A stretch of DNA of 28,332 bases. It comes from CAYJAZ01 sp964369185 (GTDB lineage: Bacteria > Desulfobacterota > Desulfovibrionia > Desulfovibrionales > Desulfovibrionaceae). Numbering within the stretch: position 1 is the first letter of the stretch; every line of letters starts with the position of its first letter. This document shows, in pieces, positions 16,493 to 24,400 of the stretch. The DNA lies in NCBI GenBank assembly GCA_964369185.1, contig CAYJEN010000016.1:1-28332 (forward strand), written 5' to 3'. Below the pieces are notes generated by a model that searched no databases, was not told the origin of the DNA, and saw nothing but the letters and a program-made list of their open reading frames with translations. Position numbers and translations under genes: made by a program.

Positions 16493-16849
16493 ATGAAAAA
16501 CTACGAATTAGATCATAATAATTTTTATTTGAGCGCAGAAGAACAAAATCTGTTTACTTTAATAGGTAATAAAGATGTATATTCACCATCTGCAATTAAT
16601 GAAGATATAAGAAAAAATTTGTCAGATTCTCTTGGTAATCTAGGAAAATCGGTTCAACTCCTTATTGTTCTTCTTGAACAAAATAACATCGTAAACATGT
16701 TGCCACAAATCGCTGTACCACAATATAGTGAAATTATGGACTCCATTTCAGATGCTGCACTAAAAGGTGTTGAAGCTGTTTTACAGTCACACGAATTCGA
16801 TAAAGCATTAGTGCTAAGTGCAACAGAGCCTTGTACTATAATGCAATAA
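16493..16849 (+). CDS. Orphan 118-aa protein under sigma-54 control
   Basis: A soluble-looking 118-aa protein with no family recognised. There is no signal peptide, membrane segment or cysteine motif apart from one C near the end. It appears mostly helical: SDSLGNLGKSVQLLIVLLEQ (about 44-63) and ISDAALKGVEAVLQ (about 85-98) look amphipathic. The gene stands alone, with a strong sigma-54 promoter upstream and a terminator downstream, so it is a single-gene, activator-dependent unit. GGGAGC ribosome site six bases before ATG. Confidence 0.72.
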   Translation: MKNYELDHNNFYLSAEEQNLFTLIGNKDVYSPSAINEDIRKNLSDSLGNLGKSVQLLIVLLEQNNIVNMLPQIAVPQYSEIMDSISDAALKGVEAVLQSHEFDKALVLSATEPCTIMQ

Positions 16850-16862
16850 ATAATTTACAATA

Positions 16863-16950
16863 TTTCGATACACGCTTTTTCATTGAGCCGTAAAAGCATA
16901 GTGTATTGAAAATGAAGATGCATATTTTTTATGCATTCTCCTCCCGAGAA
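16863..16950 (+). other. Hairpin-rich 3' region (possible small RNA)
   Basis: Three consecutive inverted repeats follow the 118-aa gene. The first (16863-16879 with 16892-16911) forms about 17 pairs with a 3-base bulge and a 12-base loop. The second (16918-16923 with 16931-16936) pairs ATGCAT with ATGCAT. The third (16936-16950) is TTCTC-CTCCC-GAGAA with a C-rich loop able to pair with ribosome sites. A terminator follows at once. Confidence 0.45.
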
Positions 16951-16977
16951 AAGGTCATTATCTATGGCCTTTTTTTA
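16949..16977 (+). terminator. Rho-independent terminator after the sigma-54 gene
   Basis: AAGGTCAT-tatct-ATGGCCTT forms eight pairs (one G-T) with a 5-base loop and is followed by a T run (16970-16976). Confidence 0.78.
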
Positions 16978-17176
16978 TTTAATGTCTACATCTATAATTT
17001 TCAAGATGCAATGATTTTCACTCTTATCTTTATCCAAGCTCGCCTTTAGCATCTAACCAGCTTTATGAGAAAGAATTTTCTTTTACTCATTAGTGTTACA
17101 TTTACTATAACTTATAGCTTGCAGTTCACTTATTCTTATTGCGTAATTTTAGAATATAGATACGGCTGTAAGACGT
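16978..17176. other. Intergenic stretch between convergent terminators
   Basis: About 200 AT-rich bases between the terminator of the sigma-54 gene and the terminator of the qrc operon. No gene, promoter or convincing repeat was seen. Confidence 0.5.
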
Positions 17177-17220
17177 AAAAAAAGGAAAGAATCTAAGCTA
17201 TAAAAACTTGGATTCTTTCC
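17177..17220 (-). terminator. Terminator of the qrc operon
   Basis: On the minus strand GGAAAGAATC (17220-17211) pairs perfectly with GATTCTTTCC (17193-17184), with further CAAG/CTTA pairing inside, followed by seven T. It lies 30 bases after the qrcD stop codon. Confidence 0.85.
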
Positions 17221-17249
17221 CTCTTAGAAACTTATTCTATTCAGAAAAA

Positions 17250-18497
17250 TTACTTATTAAGTTCTCTTTCTTGTGGGAACATTGGGAAGTAACGATAGAA
17301 CACTGATATAATCATTGCGCTATAGGATACAACCAAGAATGATGCTGCCCACTCAACCCAGTTAGGATTGTAAGTTTTCCATGTATCGAAAGGCATTACA
17401 GGAGCTGCAAGCCCTTGTACAGTCAATACATAACGGTTGATAACTATACCGGTACAAGCTGCAATAAAGAGCCCGTAATAGTATTTAGGATTTTGTCTTA
17501 CTGATGGGATAAGAAGCATAACAGCAGGAATAATTGCAAGAGCGTGCTCAAGCCAGAATAACCATACACCATAGATGTTTCCGTAGAACATTTGGTTGAA
17601 AGTTAAACCTTCACGTGGAAGAAGACCTACTACCCAAGCATAACTGTCGATACACTTAAAGATTGCATAAATAAGAAGCATTGTGCCACCAATTTTAGCA
17701 AGCAGTTGTTTTACATCCCAAGAAACTAATTTTTTGCCTGTCAATTTTTCCATAGTAGCTGCAACTAAAGTTGTGAACATAGGTCCAACACTTATAGCTG
17801 ACATAATGAAAAGGAAGAATGTCCAAGGCCAAATAAAGAAACCTTCACGGTAAACATATGGACGTCCGAATAACACACCGTACATACCACCGAGTGAACC
17901 TTGGTGGAATGTTGATAAGAACGCACCAATACCGGCAAATAAAGGCATGAAAACGTGGAAGTTATGCGCTAAAGCAGCGATAAATTTGTTTTTCATGAAT
18001 TGACGGTTTTCAAGTGTCAAAGGAGTAGTTTCGATAATAAGAACGATACAGTAACATGTGATACAGAAAATAACTTCTGTAAGCATGGAGTGAACGTTCG
18101 GATACCAGTAACCAAACCAAGCACGAATTGGTTGACCAATATCAAGCACCAAGATCAACATAGCACCTGAATAACAAAGGAAACCAATAACAACCGCAAG
18201 ATTTACGATATTTTTAAGCTCATCAATATTAAGTATATAACGAAGCAATGATGTAAAGAATGCGCCGGCACCAAGAGCAATAACAGCAAGGTCAAAAGTA
18301 ATCCAAAGACCAAAGCCGAAATAGTCGTCAAGAGCGGTTACACCCAATCCATTCGCAAGCGTTATGAATGCAGCATACAAGCCCCAAAGGAAAACGCCAC
18401 CTAAAGCTGCCATCCACAATGAGAATTGTGTGAAAGAACAACGTGTGCAACCTTCTGGAAAGTAATCTGCATCAATTGGTTTGTGGTAATTAGCCAT
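17250..18497 (-). CDS. qrcD: Quinone reductase complex membrane subunit QrcD (NrfD-like)
   Basis: Integral membrane, menaquinone-binding subunit of the Qrc complex, of the NrfD/PsrC family. The 415-aa protein shows about ten hydrophobic segments, starting at residue 25 (FSLWMAALGGVFLWGLYAAF) and ending near 400. It carries electrons from the periplasmic Qrc subunits to the quinone pool. Last gene of the operon; the upstream qrcC ends 11 bases before its start. Length and topology are normal. Confidence 0.87.
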   Translation of the reverse strand: MANYHKPIDADYFPEGCTRCSFTQFSLWMAALGGVFLWGLYAAFITLANGLGVTALDDYFGFGLWITFDLAVIALGAGAFFTSLLRYILNIDELKNIVNLAVVIGFLCYSGAMLILVLDIGQPIRAWFGYWYPNVHSMLTEVIFCITCYCIVLIIETTPLTLENRQFMKNKFIAALAHNFHVFMPLFAGIGAFLSTFHQGSLGGMYGVLFGRPYVYREGFFIWPWTFFLFIMSAISVGPMFTTLVAATMEKLTGKKLVSWDVKQLLAKIGGTMLLIYAIFKCIDSYAWVVGLLPREGLTFNQMFYGNIYGVWLFWLEHALAIIPAVMLLIPSVRQNPKYYYGLFIAACTGIVINRYVLTVQGLAAPVMPFDTWKTYNPNWVEWAASFLVVSYSAMIISVFYRYFPMFPQERELNK

Positions 18498-18508
18498 AAT
18501 TTAACCTC

Positions 18509-19306
18509 TTAATGTCCTGAACCTACAAGCGATCCTAATGGTTCACCTGTTTGTTCGTTAGGAAGATAATTATCGCCAAGGCGACGTACCCATTCACGTT
18601 TTGATAAATAGTAAACTTGAGGATCTGTTCCAAGACGTTCAAGTAATCTGAACGCATTTTCAGAATGAGCCAATTCGTATACTTTATGTGTTTCATTCAA
18701 CAAGTCACCAAAGGTGATAGCACCATTTGGGCAAGCTTGTGTACATGAAGTTACGTAATCAGTTTCATCAAGTTTCCAAGGGTCACGACCTTCTGCACGA
18801 GCTTTATCTTTAGCCGCCATCCAACGGTGGTGACAGAAAGAACACTTCTCTACTACACCACGAGGACGAGTTGAAACGTCAGGTGTAAGAGTTTGAGCTA
18901 AATCGCCTTCCCATTTAGGGTCAAACCAGTTGAAGTAACGAGCGTGGTAAGGGCATGAAGCCATACAGTAACGGCAACCAATACAACGTGGTGTTACTTG
19001 GCTAACAATTCCACCTTCTTCGCGTTTATCAGTTGCAATAACAGGGCAAACTGATACACAAGATGGTTTACCGCATTGCATACATGGACGAGGAAGATAA
19101 GCTACTTCGTTATCAGGGAAGCTTTTACCATTTGTCATTCTATATACAAGCATCCAAGTCATAGAGCGAAGCTTGTTACTTGCATCAATTTCAGGTGCAA
19201 GGTTATTTTCAGCCTGACAAGATACCATACAAGCACCACAGCCTGTACACTTATCAAGGTCGATAACCATACCCCATTTCATATTTAATTCTACAGGACT
19301 AGCCAT
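18509..19306 (-). CDS. qrcC: Quinone reductase complex iron-sulfur subunit QrcC
   Basis: Periplasmic iron-sulfur protein that relays electrons between the haem subunit and the membrane subunit. Sixteen cysteines form four ferredoxin-like sets: C20/23/26/30, C75/78/83/87, C108/111/114/118 and C155/158/188/192. No signal peptide is present, so it is probably exported with the Tat-dependent QrcB, as in related complexes. The 265-aa length fits. Nine bases separate it from qrcB. Confidence 0.9.
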   Translation of the reverse strand: MASPVELNMKWGMVIDLDKCTGCGACMVSCQAENNLAPEIDASNKLRSMTWMLVYRMTNGKSFPDNEVAYLPRPCMQCGKPSCVSVCPVIATDKREEGGIVSQVTPRCIGCRYCMASCPYHARYFNWFDPKWEGDLAQTLTPDVSTRPRGVVEKCSFCHHRWMAAKDKARAEGRDPWKLDETDYVTSCTQACPNGAITFGDLLNETHKVYELAHSENAFRLLERLGTDPQVYYLSKREWVRRLGDNYLPNEQTGEPLGSLVGSGH

Positions 19307-19315
19307 AATATTCCC

Positions 19316-21382
19316 CTATACCCTTTGCGCGCTTACGTACATAGGTGCGAGCACTAAAGCATTAGTCATAGGCTCTCTTGCTACACCTGTAAGATTCATA
19401 ACATTTTCGCCTTTGTTTTGACTAAACGCATCAAAAGCGGTATGCCCAAGACCCAAAGGTAGCAATAAAGTATTATTTTGTACGCCTTCATACAATGAAA
19501 CAAGCACAACAACTTCGCCAAATTCGTTACTTAATTTTACTTTTTGACCAGCTTTTAATTTAAGCTCATTCGCTGTTGCAGAGTTCATTTGTGCTACCAT
19601 ATATTTCCCAACTAACTGATCATTTGTAAGAAGTTTTGTTGAGAATGGTGGTATACCAGTTGTTGGTGTACCAAAAGCACGCACTGATTGAACGCTTACT
19701 AATAAACCTTTATTAGGTTCGATACTACCTTTAGAAAGTAATTCAATATTGAAATGATAAACGGACAAGTTTGTTGTTTTTTCACTTACAAATGTTTCAC
19801 CCTCTAAAAGGCTATCCATATCTGCGCCTAGCTTATCAGCTTTAGTAGCGATAAGTTCAGCCGCATTAGCTATTGGGAAATCTTTTCCAACGTTTTTAGC
19901 AAGAGCAAGAACGATATCTGCTGCTGCTCTAGCTTCATACGGTGCCGGCACAGCAGGTTGACCTGCTGAATAGTTTACAAATCCGCTACCGTATGGAGTT
20001 TCAACGTCATCAAAGCGTTCGAAGTCCATAGTTAATGGTAATACTAAATCAGCTTTAGAAGCAGTTTCGTCCATGAAAGTACTAAATGAGACAACACATT
20101 CAGCTTTTTCGATGAGCTCGTTTACTTTAGCTGTTTTAGGAAGTGCATATACTGGGTTTGCTTCGTGAACCATAAGAACTTTTGGAGCGTTCTTAGTTCC
20201 ATCAGCAACTGATTGTGCATATGCAACAAAATCACGCTTTAACAATTCTGAATAACTAGCACTTTCATCAAATGCAGCTTTAGAGAACGGTAAACCTACT
20301 AACTGACCAGCATCTGAGCTATAAGTATCTGATAATAATAGGTTACAAGCAATACCGGCCATCATTGAAATTACACCAATGTTGCCGCTTTCACTACCTA
20401 CTATAACAAGCGGTTTTTTCGCTTTTTTCAAAGCTTCTACAGCTTGGACAAGTTTTGCCGCCGGCACACCAGTCATTTTTTCAACTGTTTCCGGAGTCAT
20501 ATCCGCGCTAAGGCTTGCAAATTCACTAAAGCCAGTGAAGTAAGATTTTGCACCATTACGGATAAGTAAGTGTGCAATACCTAATAATAAAGCGTACTCA
20601 AAATTAGCTTTGCATGGAAGATAGAAATCTGAACATGCAGCTGTATTTGTTTGGCTTGGTCCGGCATAAGCTAATGTAAGCTGGCTTTCACCATTTGTCG
20701 GACGTTTGCTATCGTAGTCTTTACGGTTGTAAACAACAGGACCCCAGTTTTCTAAGTAGTTAGCACCTACTGAGAAAATGAAATCAGCGTCTTTCACATT
20801 GTAACCAAATCTTCCTTTTCCGCCCATGTTTTCCCAAGCTTGCTGAGCATTTTGCTCTTCGCTTGGCATAAGGTAGAAATCAGCTGAGCCTAATTTTGAT
20901 AAGAAAGCTGAGAAAAGATCTTTAACACTACCTGTATAGTCGCTAGTTACACCTGCAACATTACCTTCAGCAGCTTTTACTTTATCAGTAAGAACTTGCA
21001 TTGCTTCTTCCCACGAAATAGAAAGATAAGCGCCGTCAGCTGAACGTTTTAATGGAGTTGTAACACGGCTAGGAGCACATGCTAATTGCGTTTGAGTTGC
21101 CGCAAGAGCTGTGATTCCGCCTTGACTAAGAATATTATCAGGGTTACCAAGTGTACGAACAGGTCTGCCATTAACCGTACGCACAAGCATACCAACGCCT
21201 GATGGACAAAGCTTACTTACTGTAGGAACATAGGCATTTTCACCATACTTTAAGCGTGGTATCCATGACCAGTTCTGAGTCCAGTAAGCTGCATCATATA
21301 AAAGTTTCCATGGGGCGGGAGTCAATAAAGTTCCGACTACGCCACCACCCAAGATTTTCAAAACACTGCGTCTGTCTAACAT
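19316..21382 (-). CDS. qrcB: Quinone reductase complex molybdopterin-family subunit QrcB
   Basis: Large periplasmic subunit of Qrc, related to molybdopterin oxidoreductases. The N-terminus is a Tat signal (RRSVLK at residues 4-9 followed by a hydrophobic stretch). The usual N-terminal four-cysteine [4Fe-4S] motif is absent; only a single Cys near residue 59 stands in the region (SKLCPSGVGM). Loss of cofactor ligands is known for QrcB, whose role is probably structural. The 688-aa length fits the family, with the C-terminal dinucleotide-like domain (about 570-680). Confidence 0.9.
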   Translation of the reverse strand: MLDRRSVLKILGGGVVGTLLTPAPWKLLYDAAYWTQNWSWIPRLKYGENAYVPTVSKLCPSGVGMLVRTVNGRPVRTLGNPDNILSQGGITALAATQTQLACAPSRVTTPLKRSADGAYLSISWEEAMQVLTDKVKAAEGNVAGVTSDYTGSVKDLFSAFLSKLGSADFYLMPSEEQNAQQAWENMGGKGRFGYNVKDADFIFSVGANYLENWGPVVYNRKDYDSKRPTNGESQLTLAYAGPSQTNTAACSDFYLPCKANFEYALLLGIAHLLIRNGAKSYFTGFSEFASLSADMTPETVEKMTGVPAAKLVQAVEALKKAKKPLVIVGSESGNIGVISMMAGIACNLLLSDTYSSDAGQLVGLPFSKAAFDESASYSELLKRDFVAYAQSVADGTKNAPKVLMVHEANPVYALPKTAKVNELIEKAECVVSFSTFMDETASKADLVLPLTMDFERFDDVETPYGSGFVNYSAGQPAVPAPYEARAAADIVLALAKNVGKDFPIANAAELIATKADKLGADMDSLLEGETFVSEKTTNLSVYHFNIELLSKGSIEPNKGLLVSVQSVRAFGTPTTGIPPFSTKLLTNDQLVGKYMVAQMNSATANELKLKAGQKVKLSNEFGEVVVLVSLYEGVQNNTLLLPLGLGHTAFDAFSQNKGENVMNLTGVAREPMTNALVLAPMYVSAQRV

Positions 21383-21394
21383 ACTCTACTCCCT

Positions 21395-22051
21395 CTATTT
21401 GTGACACACAAAGCAAGCGTTACTTGCATTTGCCGCGCCAAATCTGTGCCCGGGAAGTGCATGACATTCTTCACATTCCCACATCATCATTATTTCGCTG
21501 GAATACGTAGAAAGCACATTTTGTTGATACACAGGCGGTGTTTCTGTTGATGCAACATCTATATGGCAGGTGTTACAAAGCATTGCTTCCGTTTCAAAAA
21601 CTGGTTCCACGTACTCATGACAACGTGCACAGTTCTCAATTGAGTGTGCCGCATGCGGGAAAAATACGTTATCAGGCTGTTTTGCGTAGATGAGCCATTC
21701 ATCTTGAATTTCACGTCCTGCGTCCACATATTCTTCTACAAAGCGAATTTCTTCTGGATCTTCCGTAATAGCAGTAGAGTGACAAGATGCACAGCTCTCT
21801 GTTGTTGGACGTCCGCTAAAAGTTCCGTCTTCACGAATGAAGTGACAGTCAGCGCAAGCCATACCTGCATTTTCCACGTGTGCTACGTGGTTAAAAGCTA
21901 TAGGTTGCTCGCTACTGGTATACATAATCGAAGGGTAGGCGTACCACCCAAATAACATTGCCACAACTAAGCCCAATAAAAATGGTGCCAGCCCGCAAAT
22001 GCAAGATTTTTTCTTACATGTTTGCGTAGAATTGTTGTGTACTTCCCCCAT
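21395..22051 (-). CDS. qrcA: Quinone reductase complex hexahaem cytochrome c QrcA
   Basis: Membrane-anchored multihaem cytochrome that accepts electrons from periplasmic cytochrome c3, hence from hydrogenases and formate dehydrogenases. Six CXXCH motifs lie at residues 66-70, 87-91, 141-145, 159-163, 193-197 and 213-217. One membrane anchor at about 20-42 (LAPFLLGLVVAMLFGWYAY) places the haems in the periplasm. First gene of the operon; 12 bases to qrcB. ATG start with GAGG eight bases upstream. Six haems match known QrcA. Confidence 0.92.
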   Translation of the reverse strand: MGEVHNNSTQTCKKKSCICGLAPFLLGLVVAMLFGWYAYPSIMYTSSEQPIAFNHVAHVENAGMACADCHFIREDGTFSGRPTTESCASCHSTAITEDPEEIRFVEEYVDAGREIQDEWLIYAKQPDNVFFPHAAHSIENCARCHEYVEPVFETEAMLCNTCHIDVASTETPPVYQQNVLSTYSSEIMMMWECEECHALPGHRFGAANASNACFVCHK

Positions 22052-22353
22052 ACCCGATGCCTCGTGCGGTTAGAAGTTAATCCCTAATTTATGCGCAACT
22101 TTTGCACATAAACCTCCCCAATTACAAAAAAAAATTGTAGTCGCAAGTAAAAACCGTATCGTACAATTTTTTCCAACGTTAACCAAAAATAATTAACGTT
22201 CTCCATAAGTAACCTATTTTTTTTGCTATTGCAAGTGCTTTTTATAACTAAAAATAATTTATTATCAATATTGTATATTTTCTTGAAATCTTTTATAGTT
22301 ATTATTTTCTCAAAGTTTTTGGTATTTTTACACCACTACTTATTTCTTCTATC
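22052..22353. other. qrc upstream region with two inverted repeats
   Basis: Spacer between qrcA and the divergent Tim44-like gene. It holds a 25-base imperfect palindrome at 22088-22112 (11-base arms, one mismatch) and a perfect 8-base repeat pair, AACGTTAA at 22175-22182 and TTAACGTT at 22193-22200. A 6-codon reading frame on the minus strand (22089-22109, MCKSCA) lies inside the first palindrome, preceded by GGGGAGG with only three bases of spacing. A qrc promoter was not clearly identified. Confidence 0.5.
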
Positions 22354-22382
22354 TTGACAAATTCTTAAAAGACAACTAAATT
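22354..22382 (+). promoter_or_regulatory. Sigma-70 promoter for the Tim44-like gene
   Basis: TTGACA (22354-22359), a 17-base spacer and TAAATT (22377-22382). The -35 is perfect and the -10 matches four of six. The ATG follows 36 bases later with an AGGA ribosome site. Confidence 0.62.
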
Positions 22383-22418
22383 CTTTCCAGTTTACTTATA
22401 CATTTAAAAGGAATATAA

Positions 22419-23309
22419 ATGAAACATCTTAGCATACTTTTAGCTTTCATCGCTGTTTTAGTTTTTTCAATGGCTGAACTTGCTGACGCAAAACGTTTTG
22501 GCGGTTCAAAATCTTTCGGCAGTAAACCATCTTTCTCTACTTCTGCTCCTAAAGCGCCTTCAACCGGTTCAACTTCATCAGTAAACCAAACTAACAGAAA
22601 CACTACCAACGCTACCGGTGCTGGTGCTGCAACTGCTACAGCAGGAAGAAGCGGTTTTGGTATGATGGGCGGCTTATTCGGCGGACTTCTAGCCGGTACT
22701 TTCCTTGGTTCTATGCTTGGCGGACTTCCGGGCGGTGGTGGATTTTTAGATATTATAATCATCGGCTTACTTGTATACTTTGGTTTCCGTCTCTTCTCAT
22801 CATTTTCTAAAAAAAAAGACAATAGTACACAACAACAAGCTCAAACACACAACTACTCACAACAAAAAAGCACTCTAAATAACGCTTGGAATAACTTAAA
22901 ATCTGAACCAACAGAATCAGCACAAAGCCAAGAGCAATTAACTGAAAATTCATACGGGATTGATCCTGCTGAATTTTTGGAGGGTGCAAAAGCAACTTAT
23001 GTGCGTATGCAAGAATCTTGGGATAAACGTGATATCGACGATATCAAAATCTTCACAAGTTCTGCTGTATATGATGTTGTAAAACAGGATTCTCTTGAAA
23101 ACCCTAATCCATCAAGCACAGTAATTCTTAATCTTTCAGCTCAAATCAATGCTATTGAAAAAGATGGCGAAAAAGATAGAATTTCTGTTTACTTTACCGC
23201 TCTTTTATATGAAGAAGGCGAACAATCTAACATTACAGAATTATGGCACTTTGTGCGTGATAACAAATTCTCAATGTGGAAAGTTGACGGCATTCAACAA
23301 GTAAGATAA
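22419..23309 (+). CDS. Tim44-like domain membrane protein
   Basis: A 296-aa protein in four parts. A signal-like hydrophobic N-terminus (residues 1-24, ending ADA) comes first. It is followed by an S/T/A/N-rich low-complexity linker. Then comes a glycine-rich membrane region (about 85-128: MMGGLFGGLLAGTFLG, then IIIIGLLVYFGFRLF). The C-terminal Tim44-like domain (about 180-296) contains FLEGAKATYVRMQESWDKRD and ends LWHFVRDNKFSMWKVDGIQQV. This is the standard layout of bacterial Tim44-like proteins, whose function is not settled. Last residues are typical of the domain. The thioesterase gene follows after 16 bases. Confidence 0.85.
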   Translation: MKHLSILLAFIAVLVFSMAELADAKRFGGSKSFGSKPSFSTSAPKAPSTGSTSSVNQTNRNTTNATGAGAATATAGRSGFGMMGGLFGGLLAGTFLGSMLGGLPGGGGFLDIIIIGLLVYFGFRLFSSFSKKKDNSTQQQAQTHNYSQQKSTLNNAWNNLKSEPTESAQSQEQLTENSYGIDPAEFLEGAKATYVRMQESWDKRDIDDIKIFTSSAVYDVVKQDSLENPNPSSTVILNLSAQINAIEKDGEKDRISVYFTALLYEEGEQSNITELWHFVRDNKFSMWKVDGIQQVR

Positions 23310-23325
23310 AAAATCGAGATAAATT

Positions 23326-24045
23326 GTGGATAAATTCAGCCAAGATTATACGATTAAAAGTTACAATTCCGATGTTAATTCAAAGCTTAAGCTATTGTCA
23401 CTCTTAGAATTTTTTCAAGACATGGCAGATATGCATGCTGCGAAATATAACTTTGGATATGAATACTGTAAATCGCATAATTTTGGCTGGATTTTAACCC
23501 ACTATCATATAAAGATAAACGAGATGCCCTCATGGAGTGACACTATCACAATCGAATCATGGCCATCTCACCTTAAAAGAATTGCTTGCAGACGTGATTT
23601 TTGCGTCCATAATAATGATAAAATTGCAATTCAAGCTGCTACTCAATGGGTAACTATCACACTAGACACGCATAAACCTGTATCAATTAAAGAGTATATG
23701 CCTCATCTTGAATGTCTGGAAGAGTTTGCCATTGAAACAAATTTCTCAAAAATCCCAGATATTGAAACTCCTCATGTTGTTAAACAATTCCCTGTCTATA
23801 TCCATAATATAGATACCAATAATCATGTAAACAATTCTGTTTATTTTCTTTGGGCTTATGAAGGTTTTAATCATGCCTGGTCTCTCAACAAAGAATTGAA
23901 AGAAATTGAAATTCAATTCAAAAATGAAACTTTTCTTACTGATACTATAACAGTAACTACTCAAATTAATGGTAATATTGCACTTCAGAGCATCACAACT
24001 CAAGATGACAAAGAAGTTGCTCGCATAAGAACTACTTGGTCTTAA
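23326..24045 (+). CDS. Acyl-ACP thioesterase-like protein
   Basis: A 239-aa double hot-dog protein resembling acyl-ACP thioesterases of bacteria and plants, which release fatty acids from acyl carrier protein. Signs are LLEFFQDMADMHAAKY (about 26-41), WILTHYHIKINEMPSWSDTI (44-74 region), WPSHLKRIACRRDF, and the second-domain motif DTNNHVNNSVYFLW (about 164-177), where N and H are catalytic in the family. It starts from GTG at 23326 with a weak GAGAT site. It shares a transcript with the Tim44-like gene. Exact chain-length specificity cannot be told. Confidence 0.82.
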   Translation: MDKFSQDYTIKSYNSDVNSKLKLLSLLEFFQDMADMHAAKYNFGYEYCKSHNFGWILTHYHIKINEMPSWSDTITIESWPSHLKRIACRRDFCVHNNDKIAIQAATQWVTITLDTHKPVSIKEYMPHLECLEEFAIETNFSKIPDIETPHVVKQFPVYIHNIDTNNHVNNSVYFLWAYEGFNHAWSLNKELKEIEIQFKNETFLTDTITVTTQINGNIALQSITTQDDKEVARIRTTWS

Positions 24046-24084
24046 TTTTTTTACAAGCTACTCTATATTAAATTGATAATATAC

Positions 24085-24119
24085 AAAAAAAGGAAGAGGT
24101 TACTGTCTCTTCCTTTTTT
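24085..24119 (+). terminator. Strong terminator after the thioesterase gene
   Basis: AAAAAAGGAAGAG pairs with CTCTTCCTTTTTT around a short loop, followed by T-rich sequence. It is symmetric enough to act in both directions. Confidence 0.88.
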
Positions 24120-24339
24120 AGCCTAACGGCATTCTCGTCCCGAGAATAGAACCCTTAAATTTAAGGGTGAATCTATCTACTTTTTTAATCAAGCTAAAAT
24201 CTTTAACGTCAACTTGTTAAATATCTTAAGGCTTTAATACGAAAATATTAAAGAGTTAATTTATTCTAATACTTGAAAGAAGAAAATAATTATTTTTCTA
24301 TAATATCAATATATTGCAAATATAACAAGATTGTTATGC
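24120..24339. repeat. Palindrome-rich non-coding spacer
   Basis: Non-coding. Elements in order: hairpin ATTCTC-GTCCC-GAGAAT (24131-24147); perfect 18-base palindrome ACCCTTAAATTTAAGGGT (24151-24168); TTAAC/GTTAA (24203-24220); CTTTAATA-cgaaaa-TATTAAAG (24232-24253); and ATAACAA-GA-TTGTTAT (24322-24337), which touches the promoter of the next gene. The first hairpin nearly repeats one at 16934-16953. Confidence 0.6.
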
Positions 24340-24368
24340 TTGACAATAAATTAAAAATCAGCTAAAAA
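24340..24368 (+). promoter_or_regulatory. Sigma-70 promoter for the Nif3-like gene
   Basis: TTGACA (24340-24345), 17-base spacer, TAAAAA (24363-24368). The palindrome ATAACAA-GA-TTGTTAT ends three bases before the -35, so it is placed as an operator would be. Confidence 0.6.
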
Positions 24369-24400
24369 TTCAGCAATCATTTTTAAAGATGTAGGAAACA

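Noticed and set aside
22376..22822. A 148-aa proline-rich frame on the minus strand
   Set aside because: It is antisense to the glycine-rich part of the Tim44-like gene; proline runs are the expected mirror of glycine codons. No ribosome site or family likeness.
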